Origin: Fibrobacter sp.
GTDB lineage: Bacteria; Fibrobacterota; Fibrobacteria; Fibrobacterales; Fibrobacteraceae
Assembly (NCBI GenBank): GCA_017520105.1
Contig: JAFWRL010000003.1
Coordinates: 1-45,631, forward strand
Reading direction: 5' to 3'
DNA: 45,631 nt
Shown here: positions 1 to 7,752 of the stretch, in pieces
How positions within the stretch are numbered: position 1 is the stretch's first letter
Layout: each line of letters starts with the position of its first letter
Made by a program: the position numbers and the translations under genes
Notes under the pieces: generated by a model
The model's input: only the letters and a program-made list of their open reading frames with translations
Told to the model about the DNA's origin: nothing
Database searches by the model: none

Positions 1-896
1 GCCGCGGTATTGGTCCGTGCTATAGCGACAAGGTGAACCGTATCGGTGTCCGCGTGGGCGACCTCATGGATGAACGCGAACTCCGTCCGCGTGTCGAAGC
101 GATGGCGAAGGTCCACAACGAAGAATTCAAGGTGATGTACGATGTTCCAGAAATTGACCCGGAAGTGGTCATCAAGGACTATCTCGAACTCGGCCAGAAG
201 ATCAAGCCGTTCGTCGCTGACGTGAGCGAAATGCTCTACAAGGCCGTGAAGGAAGGCAAGCGCCTCGTGTTTGAAGGCGCCCAGGGCACTATCCTCGACG
301 TTGACCAGGGCACGTACCCGTTCGTGACTTCGAGCAACACGGTTGCCGGTTACGCAAGCTGCGGCGCTGGTATTGGCCCGACGGTTCTCGACCAGGTTGT
401 CGGTGTCGTCAAGGCTTACACGACTCGCGTGGGTAACGGTCCGTTCCCGACGGAACTATTGGACGAAACGGGCGACAAGCTCCGCAACATCGGTAACGAA
501 TTCGGTGCAACGACGGGCCGCAACCGCCGCTGCGGTTGGTTCGACGCTCCGGTGGTCCGCAAGGCGACTGTCGTGAATGGCCTCACACACCTCGCTATCA
601 CCAAGCTCGATGTGCTCGACACGTTCGACACCATCAAGATTTGCACGCACTACTTGTGCGATGGCGAAAAGCTCGACCTTATTCCGAACCAGCTCTCCAA
701 GGTCGGACGTTGCACGCCGGTCTATGAAGAGATGCCGGGTTGGAAGAGTGACACGAGCAAGTGCCGCAAGTTCGATGAACTTCCGGAAAACGCAAAGAAG
801 TATTTGAATCGCATGGCGGAACTCGTTGGCGTGAAGATTGGCATGGTCTCTATCGGTGCCAAGCGCGACCAGAGTATCGTCGTAGATCTGGACTAA
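1..896 (+). CDS. purA: Adenylosuccinate synthetase, 3' part
   Basis: This is the C-terminal two thirds of adenylosuccinate synthetase, which joins IMP and aspartate using GTP in the first committed step from IMP to AMP. The gene enters from outside the window and is read in the frame beginning at base 3. Signature stretches are GRGIGPCYSDK at the window edge, FEGAQGTILDVDQGTYPFVT, the nucleotide and IMP binding segment RNRRCGWFDAPVVRK, TKLDVLDT, and MPGWKSDT near the C-terminus. The end is intact, with TAA at 894-896. The next gene, a Crp/Fnr regulator, starts 24 bases later on the same strand, so they may share a transcript. The GTG at base 33 is internal and is not a start. The missing N-terminus holds the GTP P-loop, so catalytic completeness cannot be judged here. 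Confidence 0.97.
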   Translation, partial: RGIGPCYSDKVNRIGVRVGDLMDERELRPRVEAMAKVHNEEFKVMYDVPEIDPEVVIKDYLELGQKIKPFVADVSEMLYKAVKEGKRLVFEGAQGTILDVDQGTYPFVTSSNTVAGYASCGAGIGPTVLDQVVGVVKAYTTRVGNGPFPTELLDETGDKLRNIGNEFGATTGRNRRCGWFDAPVVRKATVVNGLTHLAITKLDVLDTFDTIKICTHYLCDGEKLDLIPNQLSKVGRCTPVYEEMPGWKSDTSKCRKFDELPENAKKYLNRMAELVGVKIGMVSIGAKRDQSIVVDLD

Positions 897-920
897 TTTA
901 AAACAAAAGGGGAAGATAAA

Positions 921-1631
921 ATGGACGCATCCACAGTTGATTTGTTGAAAGGGGTTGAACTCTTTTCGGAGCTCAATGAAGAACAGTTGGGGATGATTGC
1001 CAATCTGGTAATCGTCAAAAACTTCAATCGTGATGAGACTGTGGTCTTGGAAGGAGACGATTCGGTGCAGGCTCTGTACTTGATCGCCACCGGTTCCGTG
1101 CAAGTCTATATGACGGGCATCGACGGACGCGAAACCATTTTGTCTTTCCTGGAACGTGGGGACTTCTTCGGGGAGATGTCGCTCATTGACGGCGAACCCC
1201 GGTCTGCCTCCGTCCGTACCGTGACTGATGCAAAGCTGCTTGTCATTCACCGTGAATCTTTCTTGAGCCTTATCCGCAAGACTCCGGAAATTGCAATGGC
1301 TCTCATGAGTGAACTTTGCAAGAGGCTCCGCAAGGCGAACAAGCAAATCGGTTCGCTTTCGACGATGTCTGTCTCGGGCCGCGTGGCGGGCACGCTCCTG
1401 AACTTGATGCAGGAACGCGGCGTGCGCATCCATACGGACAACGGGAACATGGTGACGGTTATCCATAACCGCCCGACGCAGCAACAGCTTGCTGACATGT
1501 CCGGCACGACGCGCGAAACGGTGAGCCGAATCTGCTCCCTGTTGGTGCGCACGAATGCCATTGCGATGACCGGCAAGGATATCGTCATCTTTGACGAGGA
1601 CGTGCTTCAGGAAAAAGCAACCAAGGGTTAA
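921..1631 (+). CDS. Crp/Fnr-family transcriptional regulator
   Basis: A 236-residue regulator with the Crp/Fnr layout. Residues 10-125 form a cyclic-nucleotide-binding-type beta barrel with a phosphate-binding-cassette-like stretch, FFGEMSLIDGEPRSASV (about 83-98). A long connecting helix follows, then a winged helix with a recognisable helix-turn-helix at about 185-208 (RPTQQQLADMSGTTRETVSR). The GE...RSA pattern resembles cAMP-binding proteins, but ligand binding is inferred only. There is no N-terminal cysteine cluster, so it is not an oxygen-sensing Fnr with an iron-sulfur cluster. The start is the ATG preceded by a good ribosome site (AAAGGGGAAG). It sits between purA and a PASTA-protein gene, about 20 bases from the latter. 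Its target genes cannot be told from the sequence. Confidence 0.93.
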   Translation: MDASTVDLLKGVELFSELNEEQLGMIANLVIVKNFNRDETVVLEGDDSVQALYLIATGSVQVYMTGIDGRETILSFLERGDFFGEMSLIDGEPRSASVRTVTDAKLLVIHRESFLSLIRKTPEIAMALMSELCKRLRKANKQIGSLSTMSVSGRVAGTLLNLMQERGVRIHTDNGNMVTVIHNRPTQQQLADMSGTTRETVSRICSLLVRTNAIAMTGKDIVIFDEDVLQEKATKG

Positions 1632-1651
1632 TCCCGCTAAATAGAATTGAT

Positions 1652-2413
1652 ATGAATAAAATAAAGTCGCTTTGGAACAAGGTTAGGCAAACCGCCATTT
1701 TCAAGGCTTTTGTCATCTGGATTGTTGTTGTTGTTGTGCTTGTCTTTTTGGTCGATAAGCTTTTGATGCCTGCGTTTGCCGGTGCGTTTGCGAGTACGGG
1801 CACGGTCCCGAATCTCGAAGGGCTTTCGGAACAGGCCGCGGATTCCGTGTTGAAAAAAGCTGGCTTTAAGTACGAGTGGACTGAAGAAGGCCGCTACAGC
1901 ACCCAGATTCCGGCGGGCATGGTGCTTGTGCAGATGCCGAAGGCTGGCCGCACGGCAAAGATTGGCCGCACGGTGAAATTGACGAAGAGTCTTGGACTTC
2001 GCAAGGTGGTGATTCCCGACTTGCGCGGCAAGAGCCAGAAGCAAGCGGACATTTCACTTGCCCGTGCAGGTCTTGTTCAGGGCGAGGTTATCAAGGGCGC
2101 TCACCAGAGCATTCCGCGGGGCGTCGTAATCCGCACTATTCCTATTGCGGGCGATACGGTACGCGTGGGCGATACTGTGCATGTTGTCATTTCTGCCGGA
2201 GTTACGACAGGTCGAATTTTGCTCCCCAATTTTGAAGGAATCCTCATGGACGAAGTTTATCCGCACATGGATAGGCTCGGATTCAAGGTGGGTTCTATCA
2301 AGCGCATGAAAAGTGAAGATGGTGCTCGTCCTGGTTCCGTCATCGAAACCTCTCCGAAGTATGGCGACTATCTAAAGCCGGGTTCGAGGGTTGACTTTAT
2401 CATTGCTGACTAG
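1652..2413 (+). CDS. Membrane-anchored PASTA-domain protein
   Basis: A 253-residue protein with a short basic N-terminus, one strongly hydrophobic segment (about residues 19-35, with runs of valine), and three consecutive PASTA domains outside the membrane (about 51-118, 119-186 and 190-253). PASTA repeats show as VPNLEGLSEQAADSVLKKAGF, VIPDLRGKSQKQADISLARAG and LPNFEGILMDEVYPHMDRLG. PASTA domains in penicillin-binding proteins and Ser/Thr kinases bind peptidoglycan fragments or muropeptides, but here there is no kinase or transpeptidase domain. The likely role is therefore a structural or sensing protein at the cell wall. It follows the Crp/Fnr gene closely and is followed 20 bases later by a TPR lipoprotein, suggesting an envelope operon. 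The specific function is unknown. Confidence 0.88.
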   Translation: MNKIKSLWNKVRQTAIFKAFVIWIVVVVVLVFLVDKLLMPAFAGAFASTGTVPNLEGLSEQAADSVLKKAGFKYEWTEEGRYSTQIPAGMVLVQMPKAGRTAKIGRTVKLTKSLGLRKVVIPDLRGKSQKQADISLARAGLVQGEVIKGAHQSIPRGVVIRTIPIAGDTVRVGDTVHVVISAGVTTGRILLPNFEGILMDEVYPHMDRLGFKVGSIKRMKSEDGARPGSVIETSPKYGDYLKPGSRVDFIIAD

Positions 2414-2433
2414 GATTGTATAGGGAGATTTTA

Positions 2434-4350
2434 ATGCATCGTATTTTGGTTTCGTGGCTGCTTTTTGGGGTGCTGGTGTCTTTGTACGCCTGCAGTTCTG
2501 CACCTGCGAAAAAAAAGAGCGATGTGCATTCGGCTACGTTGAATGCTGTTGATTCCGCTTTGGTTGAGAAGGTAGTGGCCGATGTTGCCGCGAAGCCCAA
2601 GGTCGAAGTCGATTTGGAAAGCGCCCATGAATTCTTCTTCCTTGCGAAGAATATGGAATTGCGCGGCGACAGACGTCAGGCGGATTTCTTCTGGAAACAG
2701 GCTTACAAGGCTGACCCGACGAGCCGTTACTTGGGCTTTGGCGTTGCCGAACGCCTGGTTGCAGCTGGCGAAGATTCCCTAGCTCTCGTAGAGGCGCAGA
2801 AGGCTTCCAAACTTAAGGGTAAACGTACCGCCTCGCAGTATGCGTTGCTTGCCCGTCTTTATGTGAAGACTAACGAAGTCGATTCTTGCCGTAAATATTT
2901 TACGCTGGGGCTGGATTCCTCACGCTACCAGGACATGGCTTTGCTTTACGATTACAGCTTGTTCCTCGAAGCAATCCGTGACGAAAAGGAACTTGTCCGC
3001 ATCTACGACATGCTTTTGCCGAAGGTGAACTATATACCTACTTTGTTCCAAAGGCAGCTGTCGTTGCTTTTAGATTTAGGGCGCGATTCTGCTGTGGTTG
3101 ACCTTTTTGGCAAGGCGCACGAGGCGACTGGCGACAAGCAGATGCTTCTGCAGAAAGTGCGCGGCCTTATGGCGATGAAACGCTACAAAGAGGCGATTGC
3201 CATCGTGGATACGCTTACAAGCGCAAAGTCCGAAGACGAGGAGATGACCATCATGGTGCTCTCGTCTATGCCGGGTGATAGTGCCTATGCGTTTGCCATG
3301 AAGAAGTATTATGAGGATGGCGTGAAAACGCCTGCGGTTCTCTGCTTTATCGGACAGTATGAATATGATGTGGGCAACCGCGATAGCGCGAAGGTCCACT
3401 TGCTTGAATCCGTGGGCAAGTTGCAAGGGCAGCCGAGGTATGCGAACCGCGCCTATCTCGGTCTCGTGAACATCTTTGCGAGCGAACTCAATTATCCCGA
3501 AGCGATTAAGTATGCCGAAAAGTCCGATTCGGTGAGCAACGGCGATACTCGAATGCTGCTTGCGTCTGTATATGCGTTGGCGGACAAGTACGAAAAGGCT
3601 TATCCTCTGCTGGATTCGCTCATGAAGTTCTGGGGAACATGGACGCCTCTCCCCGGCGTTGTAGATTCTGCGAATCTTGCACAGCTGCAGGCCGAAGCAC
3701 AGATAAAGTATTTGCAGATTCTCGACATCTATTCGAGAGCGCTCATCGGCGAGGCCCTGGATATCGAGAAGGATGCACGTGCAGATTCAGCAAAGGTTGC
3801 CCGTGCTCTCAATAACCGCACCAAGGCTCAAGAAATGCTCGAAATTTTCTTTGCGAAAGATTCGACATATACAAGGGTGCGCCTCTCGATGGCGATGAAC
3901 TTGGAACGTCTCAAACGCTATGATGAATCGTTCCAGCATTTTGAAACATTGCTGAAACAACCTGGATTCTCTCCGCACGAAACGGCCTCGACTTTGAACT
4001 ATTACGGTTATTCGATGATTGACCTGAACCGTTCACCCGCTGAAGTTGAAAAGGGCTACAAGCTTGTTCTCGAAGCCCTCGCCCTCGAAAAGGACGGTGA
4101 CGGCAAGGATGCCTATTTGGATTCCAAGGCTTGGGGCCTCTACCGTTTGGGACGTTATGACGAAGCCTACCAGGCGATGCAGCTGATTGATAGCAAGAAA
4201 ATGAGTCGCGATGACGTGTTCTGGGAGCACATGGGTGCTATTCAGGCTGCTCTCGGCCTGAAAAAAGAAGCCAAGAAATCGTATAAGACTTTGTTGAAAC
4301 TCAATCCCAAGCACCCCGCTGCATTGGAATATTTAGGCAAAAAGAAGTAG
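2434..4350 (+). CDS. TPR-repeat lipoprotein
   Basis: A 638-residue protein that starts with a lipoprotein signal peptide: a basic-hydrophobic run ending LYAC, with Cys20 as the lipidation site. The rest is helical with many TPR-like pairs (for example RLYVKTNEVDSCRKYFTLGL, and the C-terminal HMGAIQAALGLKKEAKKSYK followed by LKLNPKHPAALEYLG). TPR solenoids act as protein-protein scaffolds, so an outer-membrane or periplasmic assembly role is plausible. I chose the ATG at 2434 because it has the ribosome site AGGGAG at a proper distance and begins the signal peptide directly; an upstream in-frame start at 2416 would add six residues. The next gene, another lipoprotein, begins six bases after the stop, so the two are probably co-transcribed and may act together. 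Confidence 0.88.
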   Translation: MHRILVSWLLFGVLVSLYACSSAPAKKKSDVHSATLNAVDSALVEKVVADVAAKPKVEVDLESAHEFFFLAKNMELRGDRRQADFFWKQAYKADPTSRYLGFGVAERLVAAGEDSLALVEAQKASKLKGKRTASQYALLARLYVKTNEVDSCRKYFTLGLDSSRYQDMALLYDYSLFLEAIRDEKELVRIYDMLLPKVNYIPTLFQRQLSLLLDLGRDSAVVDLFGKAHEATGDKQMLLQKVRGLMAMKRYKEAIAIVDTLTSAKSEDEEMTIMVLSSMPGDSAYAFAMKKYYEDGVKTPAVLCFIGQYEYDVGNRDSAKVHLLESVGKLQGQPRYANRAYLGLVNIFASELNYPEAIKYAEKSDSVSNGDTRMLLASVYALADKYEKAYPLLDSLMKFWGTWTPLPGVVDSANLAQLQAEAQIKYLQILDIYSRALIGEALDIEKDARADSAKVARALNNRTKAQEMLEIFFAKDSTYTRVRLSMAMNLERLKRYDESFQHFETLLKQPGFSPHETASTLNYYGYSMIDLNRSPAEVEKGYKLVLEALALEKDGDGKDAYLDSKAWGLYRLGRYDEAYQAMQLIDSKKMSRDDVFWEHMGAIQAALGLKKEAKKSYKTLLKLNPKHPAALEYLGKKK

Positions 4351-4356
4351 GTTCTT

Positions 4357-5163
4357 ATGACCTTGGCGATGGCGAAAAAGAGCGCCCTTGTGCGGGGTTT
4401 TGGACGGGGATTGTTTTTGCTGGTGCTGCTGTCGCTTTTTTTGACAGGTTGTGCTGGCAATAAAAAAACGGCTTCTGCTACGGCGAATTCTGAACCTGCT
4501 CCCGCTGACAGTTTGAAGGCGGCCTTTGCCCTGACCATCCATTCTCCAGATGGAAAATCGCAGGGTTTGGATGCTGTTCTGTTTTCGGTTCCGAACAAGC
4601 GCTATCGCATGGAATTGACGGGTACGTTAGGAATTGGCGTTGCCTCGCTCCTCTGGCTTGAGGAAGGCTGGAAGATGGTGTTCCCTACGGAAAAATTGTA
4701 CGTGAAGGGTGCCGGTTATATGGTCGGATTGTTTAACAATCCCTCGCTTCCGCTGGTGCATATTCATCAGGTGGCCGGAATTTTTGACGGGAAAGTCATC
4801 CCTGAGAATCTCGAAGAAATCTCGGTGCGTGATACTTTATATGTGAATTCCGCTGGCACCGATTCTGCTATTGTGAAAATTCATGAAGCACGTGATGCGC
4901 TGACCCGCCACTATACTTATGCCGAAAAAGACGGCGAAGTGCTCTGGCTTGCAACACTTGGTCGCGACGGCAAGGACGAAAAACTCGTCATTGAAGAATA
5001 TAAGGTATTCAGTGGTGTCAAAACTCCGTCGAAAATTTCGTTTATGCGTGACGAGGCCATCTTCCTTGAAATCCGTGTGAAGCGCGTGACCCGCGGAAAA
5101 TCGTTCGGCATAGGCACATGGCGACTCCACATTCCCGTAAGTTACAAACAAATCGGTGGATAA
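4357..5163 (+). CDS. LolA/LolB-like outer-membrane lipoprotein (DUF4292-like)
   Basis: A 268-residue lipoprotein with lipobox LTGC (Cys32) after a basic N-terminus. The mature part is a beta-rich domain with alternating hydrophobic strands (KSQGLDAVLFSVPNKRYRMELTG, GVASLLWLEEGWKMVFPTEK, YVKGAGYMVGLF). Placement of strands resembles the LolA/LolB fold and DUF4292 proteins, which bind lipids or lipoproteins. This is fold-level recognition, not a confirmed assignment. It directly follows the TPR lipoprotein gene with only six bases between, and precedes a NUDIX gene by 14 bases. In-frame ATGs at 4357 and 4369 are both possible; the first is better placed after AAGAAGTAGG. Confidence 0.75.
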   Translation: MTLAMAKKSALVRGFGRGLFLLVLLSLFLTGCAGNKKTASATANSEPAPADSLKAAFALTIHSPDGKSQGLDAVLFSVPNKRYRMELTGTLGIGVASLLWLEEGWKMVFPTEKLYVKGAGYMVGLFNNPSLPLVHIHQVAGIFDGKVIPENLEEISVRDTLYVNSAGTDSAIVKIHEARDALTRHYTYAEKDGEVLWLATLGRDGKDEKLVIEEYKVFSGVKTPSKISFMRDEAIFLEIRVKRVTRGKSFGIGTWRLHIPVSYKQIGG

Positions 5164-5177
5164 ACAAGTCAGGGCTT

Positions 5178-5726
5178 ATGATTGAAGAACAGATTGATAT
5201 TTTGAATAGCGATGGAACGCCAGCGGGGTATTCTTGCGGCAGAACGGAAGTCCACTCGAAGGGACTTTGGCACCGTACTGTTCACATTTGGGCTTTTGAC
5301 ACGCACGGGAAAATCGTCTTTCAGCTTCGTAGTCATCTTAAGGAAAACAATCCGAATTTGCTCGATACAAGTTGTGCGGGGCATATTACCGCAGGCGATA
5401 ATAGCCGAAATGCGGCTGTTCGCGAACTCCGCGAAGAGATGGGTGTCGCAAAGCGCCCCGAAGATCTCGAATACCTTTTTGAAGCGACCCACGAAAACGT
5501 ATTGAACAACGGGACATATTTCGACAACGAGTATTATGATACGTACAAGATTATTCTTACCGATGCCGAAGCTGCGAATCTCGTGCCGCAACCGGGCGAA
5601 GTTGATGATTTTGTCTGGATGACTCCCGCAGAATTTATCGCGTTCCATGCGCAGAATCCCGAAAAGTTCGTGGAACATCCCAAGGATTACGCCTGGATAC
5701 AGTCAATACAAATTACACAAAAATAA
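5178..5726 (+). CDS. NUDIX hydrolase, isopentenyl-diphosphate isomerase-like subgroup
   Basis: A 182-residue NUDIX protein. The N-terminus (DILNSDGTPAGYSCGRTEVH, then GLWHRTVHIWAFD) and the CAGHITAGD segment match the Idi/YfcD-like subgroup, members of which hydrolyse nucleotide or isoprenoid diphosphates. The NUDIX box lies at residues 68-90 with spacing G-x5-D-x7-RELREEMGV. The first acidic residue of the box is Asp74 where the consensus has Glu; the metal-binding REhxEE core (Arg82 to Glu87) is intact, so catalysis is still plausible. I chose the ATG at 5178 (ribosome site TCAGGG). An upstream in-frame ATG at 5118 lies inside the previous gene and would add an unrelated leader. The substrate cannot be predicted. 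Confidence 0.87.
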   Translation: MIEEQIDILNSDGTPAGYSCGRTEVHSKGLWHRTVHIWAFDTHGKIVFQLRSHLKENNPNLLDTSCAGHITAGDNSRNAAVRELREEMGVAKRPEDLEYLFEATHENVLNNGTYFDNEYYDTYKIILTDAEAANLVPQPGEVDDFVWMTPAEFIAFHAQNPEKFVEHPKDYAWIQSIQITQK

Positions 5727-5737
5727 GTTTAAAATAG

Positions 5738-5766
5738 TTTACAACATTTTGCCTTTTATATAGATT
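5738..5766 (+). promoter_or_regulatory. Putative promoter of the patatin-like gene
   Basis: TTTACA at 5738-5743 and TAGATT at 5761-5766 are separated by exactly 17 bases, as in a sigma-70-type promoter. They lie in the only gap before the patatin-like gene, about 55 bases from its start. An overlapping TATATA could be the true -10. Recognised by eye only. Confidence 0.4.
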
Positions 5767-5821
5767 TTTACTGGGTGTGGGGACCGATTGATTCCGGGAT
5801 TTTGCTCGGAGGGATGGATTC

Positions 5822-6688
5822 ATGAAGTACAAAAATACGGCCCTGGTTGTTGAAGGTGGAGGATTGCGCGGCGCTTATTCCGGCGGTATTCTCGATATTC
5901 TTGCCGACAAAGAAATCAAGTTTGGCGGGGCCGCAGGAACGTCCGCTGGAGCTACGCATTTATGCAGCTATCTTTCGGGCCAAGTTGGCCGTAACTTCCG
6001 CATCGACACAATCCATTCCAAAAGTCCTCGATACATGAGCTTTAGGAATCTGCTTTTCACGGGTGACTATTTCGCTTTTGACTATTGCTACAAGCAAATC
6101 CCGTACAAATTAGACCCTTTCGACTTTGATAAGTTTACTGAAGAATGTGCAGACACGGAATTCCGTGTCTGCATGACGGATGTGGAAACTGGCCTTGCTG
6201 TGTATCCACGCATTACGGATTACCGGAACGAAGACGAGATGAACTACATCCGCGCTTCGGCAAGTATCCCGATTTTGAGCAAGGTTGTCGAAATCCACGG
6301 TAAAAAATATCTAGACGGAGGCATTGCCGACAGCATCCCGTTTGATCCGTTGTTCAAAGGTGGATTTGAACGCGCCGTGGTCATCCTTACGCGCCCGCTT
6401 GGTTACCGCAAAAAATTGAACAAAGGACTCCCGCTCGTCAAGCTGGCGTTCCGCCATTATCCCAAGTTCGTGGAAGCGGTTGCTACGCGCCACATCCGCT
6501 ATAATCAAGCATTGGACAAGCTTGCGAAGCTCGAATCCGAGGGCAAGGTGTTCATTTTCCGCCCGAGCCGCCTTATCAAGATTTCACAAATCGAGACGAA
6601 CAAGAAAAAAATCGCGGAACTCTACGAACTTGGCAAGGAAGACGCGCACAACAAGATGCCGGAATTGCTCAAGTTCTTGGAAGGGTAA
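5822..6688 (+). CDS. Patatin-like phospholipase (YjjU-like)
   Basis: A 288-residue patatin-family acyl hydrolase, expected to cleave acyl chains from lipids with a Ser-Asp dyad. The oxyanion-hole loop GGGLRG is at residues 12-17, the nucleophile elbow GTSAG puts Ser41 at the active site, and the DGG motif (YLDGGIADSIPF) supplies Asp165. Length and C-terminal layout fit the bacterial YjjU-like group rather than longer ExoU or RssA types. No signal peptide is visible, so it should act in the cytoplasm or at the inner face of the membrane. The start ATG follows GGAGGGATGG. The gene has its own upstream gap with a possible promoter and appears to be a single transcription unit. Confidence 0.92.
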   Translation: MKYKNTALVVEGGGLRGAYSGGILDILADKEIKFGGAAGTSAGATHLCSYLSGQVGRNFRIDTIHSKSPRYMSFRNLLFTGDYFAFDYCYKQIPYKLDPFDFDKFTEECADTEFRVCMTDVETGLAVYPRITDYRNEDEMNYIRASASIPILSKVVEIHGKKYLDGGIADSIPFDPLFKGGFERAVVILTRPLGYRKKLNKGLPLVKLAFRHYPKFVEAVATRHIRYNQALDKLAKLESEGKVFIFRPSRLIKISQIETNKKKIAELYELGKEDAHNKMPELLKFLEG

Positions 6689-6885
6689 TTTTTAGATGAT
6701 AGAACGCTCGCAAGGCGGACTAAACGGTGATGACAATCACGTCGTAACTCATTGAGGGGCAAAAAGTTCCAAATCTAGCGTAAAAAAGGCATTTTTCGCC
6801 TGTTGTTGAACAATTTGCAACAAAAAACAACGTTTTCTCAACGGCATTTCTCAACATTTGGGCTGAACAATGGTAAATTTATAGT
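6689..6885 (+). promoter_or_regulatory. Upstream region of the TIGR02147 gene with CAAC/GTTG repeats
   Basis: A 197-base gap. From about 6800 to 6860 it contains closely spaced CAAC and GTTG words in both orientations, including the short palindrome TTGTTGAACAA, which could be an operator. The sequence GTAAATTTATAGT lies directly in front of the ATG at 6886, with no ribosome binding site, suggesting a very short or absent leader. Which protein would bind is unknown; the adjacent TIGR02147 protein is one candidate. Confidence 0.3.
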
Positions 6886-7752
6886 ATGCCTGAAGTTTTA
6901 GACTATTTGGAATACCGCGAATACTTGAAGGACTGGTTTGTCGAGACCAAGAAAGACAATCCTTTCACTTCGTATCGTTATCTTGGCCAGAAAACCGGTG
7001 TTGATCCGGCTTGGCTCGTTCGTGTATTTCAGAAAGAAGGCCACCTGAATGAGGGCACGCTTCCGGTGTTCATCAGAATTTGCGGTCTCGATGACCGTCG
7101 TGCCGAATATTTCAAGACTCTTTACAGGTTCAACAAGACCAAGGCGAAGCAGACGCTTTCCGAGCTTTACTACAAGCTTTTGGAACTCCGCTCGCTTGAA
7201 ACGCGCGTGCTTTCGGAACCGGAACTGGCCTATTTTGGTAGCTGGGCTTGCGCTGCGCTTCGCGCCCTTATCGGCATCACGAAGGATACCAGCGACATCA
7301 CCGGCCTTGGCAAGCATTTGAACCCGCCCATTTCGCAGGATGACGCCCGCAATGCGCTTGGCATTTTAAAGCAACTCGGACTTGTCGTTCCCGACGGCAC
7401 TGGCGGTTGGAATATCACCGACCAGATTATCAGTACCGGCGGCGAAGTCAAGAGTTCCGCGGTTCGCAGTTTCCATAGGCACACGATGGAACTTGCGCAG
7501 GAATCGCTGGACCGCCATAAACCTGAAGAGCGTGACATTTCGAGCGTCGTGTTTACCGCGGATGAATCCGACCTGCCCGAAATCAAGCACAAAATTGAGG
7601 AATTCCGCAGAGGGCTCCTGCAATTTGCACGCAAAAGCGAACGCGCCGATCGCGTATATGCATTGAATATCGCAATGTTCCCCCTCTCCGACAAGGTGGC
7701 TGACCCGGCAACTGGTCCTACCTCGCCCGAAAACAACGGAGGTGGAAAATGA
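6886..7752 (+). CDS. TIGR02147-family protein (Fibrobacter-type putative regulator)
   Basis: A 288-residue member of the TIGR02147 family, a paralogous group known chiefly from Fibrobacter. Diagnostic pieces are the start DYLEYREYLKDWF, the segment SYRYLGQKTGVDPAWLVRVFQ, a central winged-helix-like part (DDARNALGILKQLGLVVPDGTGGW) and the C-terminal SVVFTADESDLPEIKHKIEEFRRGLLQFA. Members are usually placed directly before a lipoprotein or surface-protein gene and are thought to be regulators, though I know of no firm biochemical proof. Here the stop overlaps the next start (ATGA at 7749-7752), so the downstream lipoprotein is translationally coupled. A ribosome site GGAGGTGG for that gene lies inside this one. 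The last 20 residues are rich in Gly, Asn and Pro and probably disordered. Confidence 0.9.
   Translation: MPEVLDYLEYREYLKDWFVETKKDNPFTSYRYLGQKTGVDPAWLVRVFQKEGHLNEGTLPVFIRICGLDDRRAEYFKTLYRFNKTKAKQTLSELYYKLLELRSLETRVLSEPELAYFGSWACAALRALIGITKDTSDITGLGKHLNPPISQDDARNALGILKQLGLVVPDGTGGWNITDQIISTGGEVKSSAVRSFHRHTMELAQESLDRHKPEERDISSVVFTADESDLPEIKHKIEEFRRGLLQFARKSERADRVYALNIAMFPLSDKVADPATGPTSPENNGGGK

Noticed and set aside
456..1484. Long - strand open frame across purA and the Crp/Fnr gene
   Set aside because: It is the antisense shadow of two well-supported + strand genes and has no recognisable domain or ribosome site.
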